This document shows positions 10,394-18,918 of a DNA stretch of 64,000 bases, one piece after another. The DNA lies in assembly GCF_900635155.1 (NCBI RefSeq), contig NZ_LR134002.1, positions 496,001 to 560,000 on the forward strand, written 5' to 3'. Under the pieces are notes generated by a model. The model was not told the DNA's origin. It saw only the letters and a list, made by a program, of their open reading frames with translations, and searched no databases. Positions within the stretch are counted from its first letter, which is position 1. Each line of letters opens with the position of its first letter. A program made the translations under genes and the position numbers. Source of the stretch: Streptococcus sanguinis. GTDB taxonomy: Bacteria > Bacillota > Bacilli > Lactobacillales > Streptococcaceae.

Positions 10394-11214
10394 GTCTACA
10401 AGAGGAAATCATCGCTCAATTGGGCGTCAAACCAGTCATAAATCCGGAGGAAGAAATCCGCAAGTCGATAGACTTTCTCAAGGCCTATCTGAGGAAGCAC
10501 CCTTTTTTGAAAAGTTATGTTCTGGGAATTTCTGGTGGTCAGGATTCTACTTTGGCTGGCCGCTTAGCTCAGATGGCTGTAGAAGAAATGCGGGCTGAAA
10601 CTGTAGATGATGGCTATCGCTTTATCGCTGTCCGCCTGCCTTATGGTGTCCAGGCAGATGAAGATGATGCGCAAAAGGCTCTGGCTTTTATCCAGCCTGA
10701 TGTTAGTCTGACAGTCAATATCAAGGAATCCGCCGATGCTATGACAAAGGCTGTGGAGGCAACAGGTGCCAAAGTCTCTGATTTTAACAAGGGTAATATC
10801 AAGGCGCGCAGTCGTATGATTGCCCAGTATGCTCTGGCCGGTTCTTACAGCGGGGCTGTCATTGGGACGGATCATGCAGCAGAAAATGTCACGGCCTTTT
10901 TCACTAAGTTTGGTGATGGAGGAGCAGATATCTTACCACTTTACCGTCTCAATAAGCGTCAAGGCAAGCAGCTTTTGGCCGCCTTAGGAGCGGATCCGGC
11001 TCTCTATGAAAAGGTGCCGACGGCTGACTTGGAAGAAGAAAAACCTGGGATTGCGGATGAAGTCGCTCTGGGAGTGACCTATAATGAAATTGATGATTAT
11101 CTTGAAGGTAAGTCCGTTTCAACCCAAGCCCAAGAAACTATCGAATCTTGGTGGCATAAAGGTCAGCACAAACGCCATTTGCCAATTACAATTTTTGACG
11201 AGTTTTGGAAGTGA
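10390..11214 (+). CDS. nadE: Ammonia-dependent NAD(+) synthetase
   Basis: A 274-residue enzyme converting deamido-NAD to NAD with ATP and ammonia. The PP-loop SGGQDST starts at Ser48. The length lacks the N-terminal glutaminase domain, so it is the ammonia-dependent form. GTDHAAENV and the [14 protein letters not shown] block are typical. It is the second gene of the pncB-nadE salvage operon. Confidence 0.96.
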   Translation: MSLQEEIIAQLGVKPVINPEEEIRKSIDFLKAYLRKHPFLKSYVLGISGGQDSTLAGRLAQMAVEEMRAETVDDGYRFIAVRLPYGVQADEDDAQKALAFIQPDVSLTVNIKESADAMTKAVEATGAKVSDFNKGNIKARSRMIAQYALAGSYSGAVIGTDHAAENVTAFFTKFGDGGADILPLYRLNKRQGKQLLAALGADPALYEKVPTADLEEEKPGIADEVALGVTYNEIDDYLEGKSVSTQAQETIESWWHKGQHKRHLPITIFDEFWK

Positions 11215-11261
11215 AAATCTCTATCAGAACTTTTTAGTCTGAGCCAAGAAACGAGGAAGTT

Positions 11262-11822
11262 ATGAAAAAGATAGGTACACAGTTCATTGAAACCAAACGT
11301 CTTTTGCTAAGACCTTTTCTGGAAACGGATGCTCAAGCTATGTATGACAACTGGGCTTCTCGTCCGGATAATTTGCTGCATGTGACCTGGGATGCTCACG
11401 AGAGTCCTGAAGTCACCAAACAGTCTATTGCTCGCTGGGTTGAGAATTATCAAAACATGGATTTTTACAAGTGGGCCATCTGCCTGAAAGAAAATCCTGA
11501 TTCTGTAATCGGGGACATCAGTGTGGTGGACATGGATGAGGCAGTCAATGCTTGCGAGGTCGGTTACATTCTAAGTAAAGACTATTGGGGACAAGGATTG
11601 ATGACAGAAGCTTTGAAAGCTGTTTTGAACAACCTCTTGCAAGACGCAGGTTTCAATCGTGTCACAGCAAAATTTGTAACAGCCAATCCAGCTTCTGGGC
11701 GTGTCATGGCCAAAGCTGGCATGAGCTACGAGGGCACTTTCCGTCAGGCTGTATTTCATAAAGGACAAGTCAAAGATGTTTCCGTCTATGGAATCCTAAA
11801 ATCCGATTTAGAAAAAGGCTAG
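11262..11822 (+). CDS. GNAT family N-acetyltransferase (RimJ/RimL-like)
   Basis: A 186-residue GNAT protein of the RimJ/RimL subgroup: an N-terminal TKRLLLRPF strand, the central EVGYILSKDYWGQGLMTEA acetyl-CoA-binding motif A region, and NPASGRVMAKAGM near the C-terminus. The acceptor is unknown; relatives acetylate protein N-termini or small amines. It starts 47 bp after nadE with a GAGGAAG ribosome site and may be read through from that operon. A strong terminator follows. Confidence 0.85.
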   Translation: MKKIGTQFIETKRLLLRPFLETDAQAMYDNWASRPDNLLHVTWDAHESPEVTKQSIARWVENYQNMDFYKWAICLKENPDSVIGDISVVDMDEAVNACEVGYILSKDYWGQGLMTEALKAVLNNLLQDAGFNRVTAKFVTANPASGRVMAKAGMSYEGTFRQAVFHKGQVKDVSVYGILKSDLEKG

Positions 11823-11845
11823 GACTCTTTTGTCCAGCCTTTTTA
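11812..11845 (+). terminator. Intrinsic terminator after the GNAT gene
   Basis: AAAGGCTAGGAC and GTCCAGCCTTT form a stem with one mismatch and a T-run. It overlaps the stop codon. Confidence 0.85.
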
Positions 11846-11846
11846 C

Positions 11847-11874
11847 TTGCGCTCCTTTTTTAAAGTTCTATAAT
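11847..11874 (+). promoter_or_regulatory. Promoter of pepC
   Basis: TTGCGC (11847-11852), 16-bp spacer, TATAAT (11869-11874). The ATG at 11877 lies too close to this -10 to be the start, which supports ATG 11901. Confidence 0.65.
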
Positions 11875-11900
11875 AGATGTATAATGACAAGGAGGATTCT

Positions 11901-13235
11901 ATGCATTCGTTAGAACAAGATTTTACAGATAAGTTGTATGCTGCTTATGAGGCCAATCCCAAGTTTGCAGCAATGGAAAATGCTATCAGTCACAATGGCC
12001 TTTTGACTTCTTTGGAGAAGCGAAGCGCTGCCGTGGAAAATACACCAGTTTTTTCACTAGATCTCACGAAAGATAAGGTCAGTGACCAGAAAGCTTCAGG
12101 GCGCTGTTGGATGTTTGCAGCTCTTAATACTTTCCGCCACAAGATGATTGCGAACTTCCAATTGGAAGATTTTGAGCTATCTCAGGCCCATACCTTCTTT
12201 TGGGATAAATATGAAAAATCCAACTGGTTCTTAGAGCAGGTGCTGGCGACAGCTGACCAAGAATTGACTAATCGCAAGGTCAAGTTTCTCTTAGACACGC
12301 CTCAGCAGGATGGCGGTCAGTGGGATATGGTTGTTTCCCTCTTTGAGAAATACGGGGTCGTACCCAAGTCGGTCTATCCAGAGTCAATCTCTTCCAGTGA
12401 CAGTCGCGAGCTCAATCAGATTCTCAATAAACTCCTGCGTCAAGATGCGCAGATTTTGCGAGAATTAGCAGCGGAAGGGGCAGAATCGGCTGAACTTCAG
12501 GCCAAGAAAGAAGAACTCTTACAGGAAGTCTTTAACTTTCTAGCTATGAATTTAGGATTGCCGCCTCGCCAGTTTGACTTTTCTTATCGCGATAAGGACA
12601 ATCATTTCCATAGCGAGAGCGGATTGACACCTCTGACTTTCTATCAAAAATATGTCGATCTAAAGCTAGATGACTATGTTTCTATCATCAATGCGCCGAC
12701 TGCAGACAAGCCTTATGGTCGGTCCTATTCAGTTGAGATGTTGGGCAATGTCGTTGGCAGCAAGCCCGTTCGTTATTTGAATGTTGAAATGGACCGACTA
12801 AAAGAGCTGGCTATCGCTCAAATGCAGGCTGGTGAGACCGTTTGGTTTGGCTCGGATGTTGGTCAGTCTAGCAATCGCAAGGAAGGTGTTATGGCAGAGG
12901 GGATGCACGATTTCACTGCCAGCATGGATATTGGACTAACTCAGGACAAGGCTGGCCGCTTGGACTATAGCGAAAGCCTCATGACCCACGCCATGGTCTT
13001 GACAGGGGTAGACTTGGATGAAAATGGTAAGGCTAAGAAATGGAAGGTCGAAAACTCTTGGGGTGAAAAGGTTGGTAACAAGGGCTATTTCGTAGCCTCT
13101 GACGCTTGGATGGACGAGTATACCTATCAAATCGTCGTTCGTAAAGAGTTTTTGACAGCCGCAGAATTAGCTGCTTATGAAGAAGAGCCTATTGTCTTGG
13201 CTCCTTGGGATCCCATGGGAGCTTTGGCAAAGTAA
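11901..13235 (+). CDS. pepC: Aminopeptidase C (bleomycin hydrolase family)
   Basis: A 444-residue cytoplasmic C1-family cysteine aminopeptidase, usually hexameric, that trims peptides from the N-terminus. The catalytic triad is visible: Cys69 in SGRCWMFA, His363 in MTHAMVL and Asn385 in VENSWG. I start it at ATG 11901 because AAGGAGG precedes it and an earlier in-frame ATG (11877) is only 2 bp after the -10. The length equals the usual family length. It is monocistronic, ending in a hairpin shared with convergent pbp1A. Confidence 0.95.
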   Translation: MHSLEQDFTDKLYAAYEANPKFAAMENAISHNGLLTSLEKRSAAVENTPVFSLDLTKDKVSDQKASGRCWMFAALNTFRHKMIANFQLEDFELSQAHTFFWDKYEKSNWFLEQVLATADQELTNRKVKFLLDTPQQDGGQWDMVVSLFEKYGVVPKSVYPESISSSDSRELNQILNKLLRQDAQILRELAAEGAESAELQAKKEELLQEVFNFLAMNLGLPPRQFDFSYRDKDNHFHSESGLTPLTFYQKYVDLKLDDYVSIINAPTADKPYGRSYSVEMLGNVVGSKPVRYLNVEMDRLKELAIAQMQAGETVWFGSDVGQSSNRKEGVMAEGMHDFTASMDIGLTQDKAGRLDYSESLMTHAMVLTGVDLDENGKAKKWKVENSWGEKVGNKGYFVASDAWMDEYTYQIVVRKEFLTAAELAAYEEEPIVLAPWDPMGALAK

Positions 13236-13252
13236 GCTTTGATGAGAGAATA

Positions 13253-13289
13253 AGAAAAGAGTAAGAATTTTTCATTCTTACTCTTTTAG
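13253..13289. terminator. Bidirectional terminator between pepC and pbp1A
   Basis: A perfect 14-bp stem: bases 13255-13268 pair with 13274-13287 around a TTTTC loop, with A- and T-runs on the two sides. It serves both convergent genes. Confidence 0.9.
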
Positions 13290-13312
13290 TTTGTATTCTA
13301 ATCTTCGTAACC

Positions 13313-15454
13313 CTAGTCATTTCCACCGTCACCGGAAGATGAGTCATTGTGGCTAGAAGAGCTATTGTTTGAATCGCCAGAATGCTCACTGGAAGCTGAT
13401 GTGTCAGAGCTAGATTCTGTATTGTAACTGCTATAGCTAGAATAGTTATAGTACTGTTGATTATTGTAGTAGCGGTTATAGCCGGTACCACTGTTGAGGT
13501 AGACATAAGAGCCACTGCGGTAGAGACCATCTGGCATTTCCCAATCTTCTGAAGCAGAGCCGTCTTGAGCTAGGTAAAGCATCATTTCGCGGTAGACATC
13601 TGTTGCAACCTTAACCCCGTCATCAAGGATTGGTGTCAGGCGGTTAGAGTAGCCAGTCCAAACAGCCATTGAATACTTAGGTGTGTAACCAACGAAGAGC
13701 TCGTCTGGCGTGACAATGCTAGAGTAGTAGTAAGGCTTGGTCAGTTTGGCTAATTCATCATCAGCATAGTTGGAGGTTCCAGTCTTACCAGCCTGATAAA
13801 CACCAGAAATGGCAGCGTTTGTACCTGTACCAGACTGCAAGACTGTTTTCATCATATCGGTCATCATGTAGGCTGTCGTTTCCTTCATAGCCTTGGAACC
13901 ATTGTTGGAGAAGGTCTTCTCCGTTCCGTCACTGAAAACGACGCGATTGACATACTGAGGTTTGTAGTAAGTACCGCCATTGGCAAAAGCAGCATAGGCA
14001 GCAGCCATTTTTTCACTGCTGGCTCCGTACTCGTTGCCGGATTTGCTGGTATTACTTGAAAAGGCATTAACATAGAACATTTCAGGATAGTTAATCCCTA
14101 TCCGATTCAGGAACTTGAGGGATTCATCCAGACCAACGGCTTCCAGCGTTTTCACAGCAGGAACGTTACGGGATTCCTGAATCGCGTATTGAATCGTCAT
14201 CCCGCCATAGTATTTCTTATCCCAGTTATAAACTGGTGTGCTGGAATACGGGAAGTTATATGGAGCATCTGTGATAGGAGCAGCAGTTGAAGTATAGACT
14301 TCATTTTCAAGAGCTGGAGCGTAATCTGTGATTGGCTTCATAGTTGAACCGAAGTCACGGTTGGTTTCAACAGCTTGGTTGGTACCAAAGGATACGTTGG
14401 TAGACTGGTGACGGGCACCGAGTTGGGCAATGACTTTACCAGTTTGGACATCCATAACGGTGGAGGCAACCTGCATTTCATCATCTGGATAAGCTACATA
14501 GTCTTCAGTATTGTAAATATCCCAGAGTTTCTGCTGAGCCTCTGTGTTGACGTTTGTATAGACTTCCATACCAGTTGTCAGGACATTGTAACCAGTTTCT
14601 TCTTCAACCTGTTCAATTGCTTCTTTAATATAGTTATCCATGTAAGCTGGGTAGCTAGTAGAAGCTTTCAGACTTTGAAGTCCGTCAGTTACAGGTGTGT
14701 TTTTGGCTTGCTCATATTGTTCATCTGTGATGTATTTGAGATCGTGCATCTCACGAAGTACCAGATTACGGCGATTGGTTGCAGCCTCTGGATGGGTGTA
14801 GGGATCGTATTGATTCGGTGCCTGAGGCATACCTGCCAGCAGAGCCGTTTGGTGTAAGCTTAAATCTTTTAAATCCTTGCCATAGTAGCTTCGGGCTGCT
14901 GTCTGCATACCGTAGTTACTGTTAGACATGTAGACTTTATTGACATAATAGGTCAAGATTTGCTGCTTGGTCGCTTTCCGCTCGAGCTGAGCAGCCAGCC
15001 AAGCTTCTTGGATTTTACGTGAAAGGGTCGCGTCCGAAGAAGAAGTTGAGAAATAGGACAACTTAATCAACTGCTGGGTCAGAGTTGATCCCCCTTGACG
15101 GCCTCCGCCACGGATGTTACTGATAAGGGCACCTGCAATCCGAATAAAGTCCACCCCGCGGTGATTGAAGAAGCGATGGTCTTCGATGGCGACAATGGCG
15201 TTAACCAAATCCGTAGGAATTTCACTTGTTTCAGCATTGACCCGCTTTTCAGCGCCTAGGTCCGCAATCAAATTGTTATTGCTGTCAAAAATCTTACTGG
15301 ATGTGGTTGCGATCAGGTCTTTTTCAGAAAGCTTGGGAGCCTTGACAGCATAGTAGGTAAATACCAAACAGCCAATCACGAATCCAATCATAAGCAGGGT
15401 TATAAGTGCACTTGCAAGATATTTTAAAGCCTGCATAAGAGTTTGTTTATTCAT
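13313..15454 (-). CDS. pbp1a: Penicillin-binding protein 1A (bifunctional class A PBP)
   Basis: A 713-residue class A PBP. Order: cytoplasmic tail, membrane anchor (about 10-35), glycosyltransferase domain with catalytic Glu91 in [10 protein letters not shown], then the transpeptidase domain with nucleophile Ser370 in STMK, SRN and KTGTSNY. The C-terminus is a low-complexity tail rich in Tyr, Ser, Asn and Gly (about 650-713). It polymerises and cross-links peptidoglycan. It overlaps recU by 8 bp, the conserved recU-pbp1A pair of low-GC Gram-positives. Confidence 0.96.
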   Translation of the reverse strand: MNKQTLMQALKYLASALITLLMIGFVIGCLVFTYYAVKAPKLSEKDLIATTSSKIFDSNNNLIADLGAEKRVNAETSEIPTDLVNAIVAIEDHRFFNHRGVDFIRIAGALISNIRGGGRQGGSTLTQQLIKLSYFSTSSSDATLSRKIQEAWLAAQLERKATKQQILTYYVNKVYMSNSNYGMQTAARSYYGKDLKDLSLHQTALLAGMPQAPNQYDPYTHPEAATNRRNLVLREMHDLKYITDEQYEQAKNTPVTDGLQSLKASTSYPAYMDNYIKEAIEQVEEETGYNVLTTGMEVYTNVNTEAQQKLWDIYNTEDYVAYPDDEMQVASTVMDVQTGKVIAQLGARHQSTNVSFGTNQAVETNRDFGSTMKPITDYAPALENEVYTSTAAPITDAPYNFPYSSTPVYNWDKKYYGGMTIQYAIQESRNVPAVKTLEAVGLDESLKFLNRIGINYPEMFYVNAFSSNTSKSGNEYGASSEKMAAAYAAFANGGTYYKPQYVNRVVFSDGTEKTFSNNGSKAMKETTAYMMTDMMKTVLQSGTGTNAAISGVYQAGKTGTSNYADDELAKLTKPYYYSSIVTPDELFVGYTPKYSMAVWTGYSNRLTPILDDGVKVATDVYREMMLYLAQDGSASEDWEMPDGLYRSGSYVYLNSGTGYNRYYNNQQYYNYSSYSSYNTESSSDTSASSEHSGDSNNSSSSHNDSSSGDGGND

Positions 15455-16049
15455 TTATAATACCACCTAGTAGTTTTTGTTCGATAATTTCAAGATAAGG
15501 GATGCTGGGAAGCTGCTGCATTTCAATCGGATAACCATGCTCTTGAATATAGCTTAAGGGCATGGACTTCCCTCCCTTGTCGATCTTGTAAAACTCAATT
15601 AAATAAGAAGCGGGAAGCAGGTAAGTCTCCCTTAAGCTGGAAAAATGCAGTAAGACAAAGCAGATGCCCTTTTGCTCAAGGACAGCCTCCATGTGCTCAA
15701 TCTGATGCGAATGAAAATTTTTCATGGGCATCGATTTTTTCTGTCGGGTTTCCTTGGCTTCAAAGTCAATATAATGGCCCTTGTAGACACCAGAATAGTC
15801 TGTTGTGGAAGCTTGTCGAAAGTAAGCCTCTACAATCTTGGCTCGGCTACGGTGCGGATAATCAACCTTAACAATCTGAATGGGGGTAGGCTTTTTATGG
15901 ATGACAGCGAGTCCTCTGCTTAGATAGTAGCTGTTGGATTCGTTGATCATCTTTTCAAAAGACATCCCACGATTGGCAAAGTTAATCATGCCAGAAACTG
16001 GCCTATTGATACTGCTTTTTGCCTTTAGCTTATGCGGATAGTTGACCAT
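15447..16049 (-). CDS. recU: Holliday junction resolvase RecU
   Basis: A 200-residue nuclease that resolves four-way junctions in recombination and repair. Seen: [14 protein letters not shown] near the N-terminus, the acidic [30 protein letters not shown] region carrying the PD-(D/E)xK-type catalytic residues, and the FHSHQIEHM segment. It is the first gene of the recU-pbp1A operon. An extended -10 (TGG-TATAAT, 16087-16082 on the minus strand) precedes it, and an AAGGAG site is before the start. Confidence 0.95.
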   Translation of the reverse strand: MVNYPHKLKAKSSINRPVSGMINFANRGMSFEKMINESNSYYLSRGLAVIHKKPTPIQIVKVDYPHRSRAKIVEAYFRQASTTDYSGVYKGHYIDFEAKETRQKKSMPMKNFHSHQIEHMEAVLEQKGICFVLLHFSSLRETYLLPASYLIEFYKIDKGGKSMPLSYIQEHGYPIEMQQLPSIPYLEIIEQKLLGGIINE

Positions 16050-16064
16050 AAAACTCCTTATTGG

Positions 16065-16087
16065 TACAATAGCATCACTCTATTATA
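16065..16087. promoter_or_regulatory. Divergent extended -10 promoters, recU and the SLOG gene
   Basis: On the minus strand, TGG-TATAAT with the hexamer at 16087-16082 reads toward recU. On the plus strand, TGG-TACAAT with the hexamer at 16065-16070 reads toward the gene at 16117. The two transcripts would face each other across about 20 bp and start by overlapping. Confidence 0.55.
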
Positions 16088-16116
16088 CCACAAAAAACTT
16101 TTTTAAGGGAGAATAA

Positions 16117-16644
16117 ATGACCAGTCTACTAATAACAGGCTACAAAGCCTTTGAAATCGGCATTTCGATGGAAAAAGATATGAGAATAAACATCATAAAA
16201 GAAGCCGCTAAAAGGGACTTAATCCGTTTTTTGGAAGATGGAGTGGATTGGCTTGTTTTTATGGGCAATCTGGGCTTTGAGTCTTGGGTTTTGGATCTAG
16301 CTAATGAATTGAAAAAGGACTATGAATTTCAGACGGCAACCATCTTTCTCTTTGAGAATCAAGGTGAAAATTGGAACGAAGGCAATCAAGCCAAATTAGC
16401 TGCTTTTAAGCAGGCGGATTTCGTCAAGTATGCTTATCCGACCTACCAAAATCCTAGTCAGTTTCGTGATTACAATCAATTTATCATTCAAAATACGGAC
16501 GGAGCCTACCTGTTTTACGATGAAGAACAGGAGACAAAATTGAAATATCTTTACCAAGAAATGAAAAAACAAGAACAATATTTTATCAAAAAATTAACAT
16601 TTGATGACCTGAATGAAGTGGCCGAAAATTTTTCGGGAAATTAG
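16117..16644 (+). CDS. SLOG-fold protein, DUF1273 (YpsA) family
   Basis: A 175-residue protein matching DUF1273/YpsA: an N-terminal [13 protein letters not shown] strand-loop, [19 protein letters not shown] (a Rossmann-like glycine turn, as in the SLOG nucleotide-binding superfamily that includes DprA), and a C-terminal DLNEVAENF. Related YpsA proteins have been linked to cell division in Firmicutes. The exact ligand is unknown. It stands directly before gpsB, with an AAGGGAG ribosome site. Confidence 0.8.
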   Translation: MTSLLITGYKAFEIGISMEKDMRINIIKEAAKRDLIRFLEDGVDWLVFMGNLGFESWVLDLANELKKDYEFQTATIFLFENQGENWNEGNQAKLAAFKQADFVKYAYPTYQNPSQFRDYNQFIIQNTDGAYLFYDEEQETKLKYLYQEMKKQEQYFIKKLTFDDLNEVAENFSGN

Positions 16645-16654
16645 ATGATAAATC

Positions 16655-16684
16655 TTGATTTTTATAGTGCATTTTGTTTATAAT
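16655..16684 (+). promoter_or_regulatory. Promoter of gpsB
   Basis: TTGATT (16655-16660), 18-bp spacer, TATAAT (16679-16684), 32 bp before ATG 16716. Confidence 0.65.
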
Positions 16685-16715
16685 TGAATATGACAAACTA
16701 GATTGGAGAGAGAAG

Positions 16716-17078
16716 ATGGCAAGTATTATTTTTACAGCAAAAGATATTTTTGATCAGGATTTTAAACGCGAAGTACGCGGCTATAGTAAGTCCGAAGTAG
16801 ATGAGTTTTTGGACGATATTATCAAGGATTATGAGACTTATGCAGCCTTGGTAAAGGAGCTGCGCGAGGAAAATCGCCGTCTCAAGGAAGAGTTAGCTGC
16901 GAAGCCGGTTGAAAAAGCACCGGTTCAGCCGACTCAGCCTGTCCAATCAACACAAGCGACTCAGTCGACTGTAGAAAGCTTCCCACAGATGACTTCTGCG
17001 ACTAACTTTGATATCTTGAAGCGCTTGAACCGTCTTGAAAAGGAAGTATTCGGGAAACAAATTTTGGATCGTGAATAA
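16716..17078 (+). CDS. gpsB: Cell division regulator GpsB
   Basis: A 120-residue DivIVA-family protein. The N-terminal DivIVA-like domain ([28 protein letters not shown]) is followed by a coiled coil (about 30-65), a Pro/Gln/Thr linker, and a C-terminal [17 protein letters not shown] helix. GpsB scaffolds PBPs and modulates StkP between septal and peripheral growth. I choose ATG 16716 over the frame's earlier codons because GGAGAGAGAAG precedes it and the family starts at [12 protein letters not shown]. Confidence 0.95.
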   Translation: MASIIFTAKDIFDQDFKREVRGYSKSEVDEFLDDIIKDYETYAALVKELREENRRLKEELAAKPVEKAPVQPTQPVQSTQATQSTVESFPQMTSATNFDILKRLNRLEKEVFGKQILDRE

Positions 17079-17091
17079 TGGTCCTTATAGA
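17064..17091 (+). promoter_or_regulatory. Promoter of rnpB
   Basis: TTGGAT (17064-17069), 16-bp spacer, TATAGA (17086-17091). It overlaps the gpsB 3' end. Confidence 0.5.
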
Positions 17092-17093
17092 AC

Positions 17094-17476
17094 AGTGCAA
17101 TTTTTGGATAATCGCGTGAAAATTTTAGATTTTCATGAGGAAAGTCCATGCTAGCACTGGCTGTGATGCCGGTAGTGTTTGTGCTAGGCGAAGAAATAAG
17201 CCTAGGGACGGATTTTTCCGTTACGGCGACTGAAAGGGCTAAGTCTTTGGATATGTCTGATTAGGTCTGAAAGTGCCACAGTGACGTAGTTCTTTTGGAA
17301 ACAGAAGAAGTGGAACGCGGTAAACCCCTCAAGCTAGCAACCCAAACTTTGGTCGGGGCATGGAGTGCGTGGAAGCGAACATAGCACTCTGACTGGAAAC
17401 AGTAGACAGATGATTATCGAAGGAAATGGTACCTAGTCATTTCCGGAACAAAACATGGCTTACAGAAAATTGCATA
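17094..17476 (+). ncRNA. rnpB: RNase P RNA, Bacillus type (type B)
   Basis: The catalytic RNA that matures tRNA 5' ends. Recognisable conserved pieces are GAGGAAAGTCCATGC near the 5' end (P4 strand and J3/4), GAACGCGGTAAACCCCTCAAGCTAGCAACCC in the middle (CR II/III), and the 3' P4 strand region before the end. GTGCAATTTT at the 5' end pairs with AAAATTGCAT at the 3' end as helix P1. Ends are estimated from that pairing. The position between gpsB and rlmL matches other streptococci. Confidence 0.93.
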
Positions 17477-17482
17477 TAGGCT

Positions 17483-17519
17483 GAGGCTGGGACGGCAAGT
17501 CCTGTCCTCTTTAAATTTT
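17483..17519 (+). terminator. Intrinsic terminator of rnpB
   Basis: GAGG (17483-17486) pairs with CCTC (17506-17509) and GGGAC with GTCCT around GGCAA, followed by TTTAAATTTT. Confidence 0.65.
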
Positions 17520-17720
17520 ATAATAGAATAGCAAGAGAGTGGCTGAGCGCTCTATTCTCTGCCAAGTCCAACTAGCTGTTGCTTCATTTGTCTGATGGAC
17601 ATTTCAAGTAATGAGCTAGCTGACAAATGGTAGCGAAACCTTCTCAGCCCAAAATTTAAAAAGGGAGAGTGAGGAAAATCGATGTGACGAAATCACGATT
17701 TTTGTCTCACTCCCTTTGTT
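17519..17720 (+). other. Structured intergenic region after rnpB, possible small RNA
   Basis: No gene is seen here. A TATAAT lies at 17519-17524. Inverted pairs include AGAATAG (17525-17531) with CTATTCT (17552-17558), and CATTTGTC (17585-17592) with GACAAATG (17622-17629). A long 3' hairpin spans 17661-17716: AAGGGA with TCCCTT, GTGAG with CTCAC, AAAATCG with CGATTTT, then TTGTTTG. The last hairpin could be a terminator. The whole could be a small RNA or a decayed intergenic repeat. Confidence 0.4.
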
Positions 17721-17751
17721 TGTATAGATTGGAATCCATTTTAAAGCCGAG

Positions 17752-18906
17752 ATGAAAGAAAAATTTAATTTAATTGCGACCGCAGCGGCAGGGCTAGAAG
17801 CTGTCGTTGGCCGAGAAATCAGAGAGCTGGGGCTTGATTGTCAGGTCGAAAATGGCCGGGTTCGCTTCGAGGGTGATGTCAGTACCATTATTCAAACCAA
17901 TCTCTGGCTGCGCGCGGCCGATCGGATTAAGATTGTAGTTGGCAGTTTTCCAGCTAAGACTTTCGAAGAGCTCTTTCAGGGAGTTTTTGCTCTGGATTGG
18001 GAGAATTATCTACCGCTGGGAGCTAAATTTCCTATTGCCAAGGCTAAATGCGTCAAGTCAAAACTTCACAACGAGCCTAGTGTTCAGGCTATTTCTAAAA
18101 AGGCAGTTGTCAAGAAGCTGCAGAAGCATTATGCACGTCCGGAAGGGGTGCCCCTGCAGGAAAATGGAGCTGAGTTTAGGATAGAGGTTTCTATCCTAAA
18201 AGATGTAGCGACAGTCATGATTGATACGACAGGGTCCAGCCTCTTCAAACGTGGCTATCGGGCAGATAAGGGCGGTGCACCGATTAAGGAGAATATGGCA
18301 GCGGCCATTTTACTTCTGTCCAATTGGTATCCAGATAAGCCTTTGATTGACCCGACTTGCGGCTCTGGTACTTTTTGTATCGAGGCAGCCATGATTGGGA
18401 TGAAGATAGCGCCAGGACTCCATCGTACCTTTGCCTTTGAAGACTGGAATTGGGTGGATAAAGACCTGGTAGCCCAGGCTCGCTCGACTGCACTCAGTCA
18501 GATTGATCAGACCATCCAGCTGGATATTGCTGGCTCGGATATCGATGGCCGTATGGTAGAGCTAGCTCGAAAAAACGCTGAGCAAGCAGGAGTTGCAGAG
18601 AAGATTCAGTTTAAGCAGATGCGTCTGCAGGATTTGCATACAGATAAGATCAATGGTGTGATTATCTCTAATCCACCATACGGGGAGCGCCTTCTAGATG
18701 ATGAGGCTGTGACTAGGCTTTATCAGGAAATGGGAGAAACCTTTGCTCCGCTCAAAACCTGGAGCAAATTTATCCTGACCAGCGATGAAGCTTTTGAAAG
18801 CAAATACGGCAGTCAGGCCGATAAAAAACGCAAACTTTATAATGGTACTTTAAAAGTTGATTTATATCAGTATTTTGGCCAGCGGGTCAAACGTCAGTTA
18901 GATTAG
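17752..18906 (+). CDS. rlmL: THUMP-domain 23S rRNA methyltransferase, RlmL-type
   Basis: A 384-residue class I SAM-dependent RNA methyltransferase. The THUMP domain is N-terminal (about 40-155). The Rossmann methyltransferase follows, with DPTCGSGTFCIEAA as motif I and the catalytic NPPY in SNPPYGERL. It is equivalent to the N-terminal half of E. coli RlmL, which makes m2G2445 in 23S rRNA; the Firmicute protein lacks the fused RlmK half. No good ribosome site is seen before ATG 17752. It is followed 12 bp later by mapZ. Confidence 0.88.
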   Translation: MKEKFNLIATAAAGLEAVVGREIRELGLDCQVENGRVRFEGDVSTIIQTNLWLRAADRIKIVVGSFPAKTFEELFQGVFALDWENYLPLGAKFPIAKAKCVKSKLHNEPSVQAISKKAVVKKLQKHYARPEGVPLQENGAEFRIEVSILKDVATVMIDTTGSSLFKRGYRADKGGAPIKENMAAAILLLSNWYPDKPLIDPTCGSGTFCIEAAMIGMKIAPGLHRTFAFEDWNWVDKDLVAQARSTALSQIDQTIQLDIAGSDIDGRMVELARKNAEQAGVAEKIQFKQMRLQDLHTDKINGVIISNPPYGERLLDDEAVTRLYQEMGETFAPLKTWSKFILTSDEAFESKYGSQADKKRKLYNGTLKVDLYQYFGQRVKRQLD

Positions 18907-18918
18907 AAAGGATTTGCC

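Noticed and set aside
11877..11900. Earlier in-frame ATG for pepC
   Set aside because: It starts 2 bp after the TATAAT hexamer, upstream of the expected transcript start, and has no ribosome site; ATG 11901 has AAGGAGG.
14375..14857. 160-codon plus-strand frame opposite pbp1A
   Set aside because: It is antisense to a well-supported PBP1a gene with all catalytic motifs, and shows no family resemblance or ribosome site.
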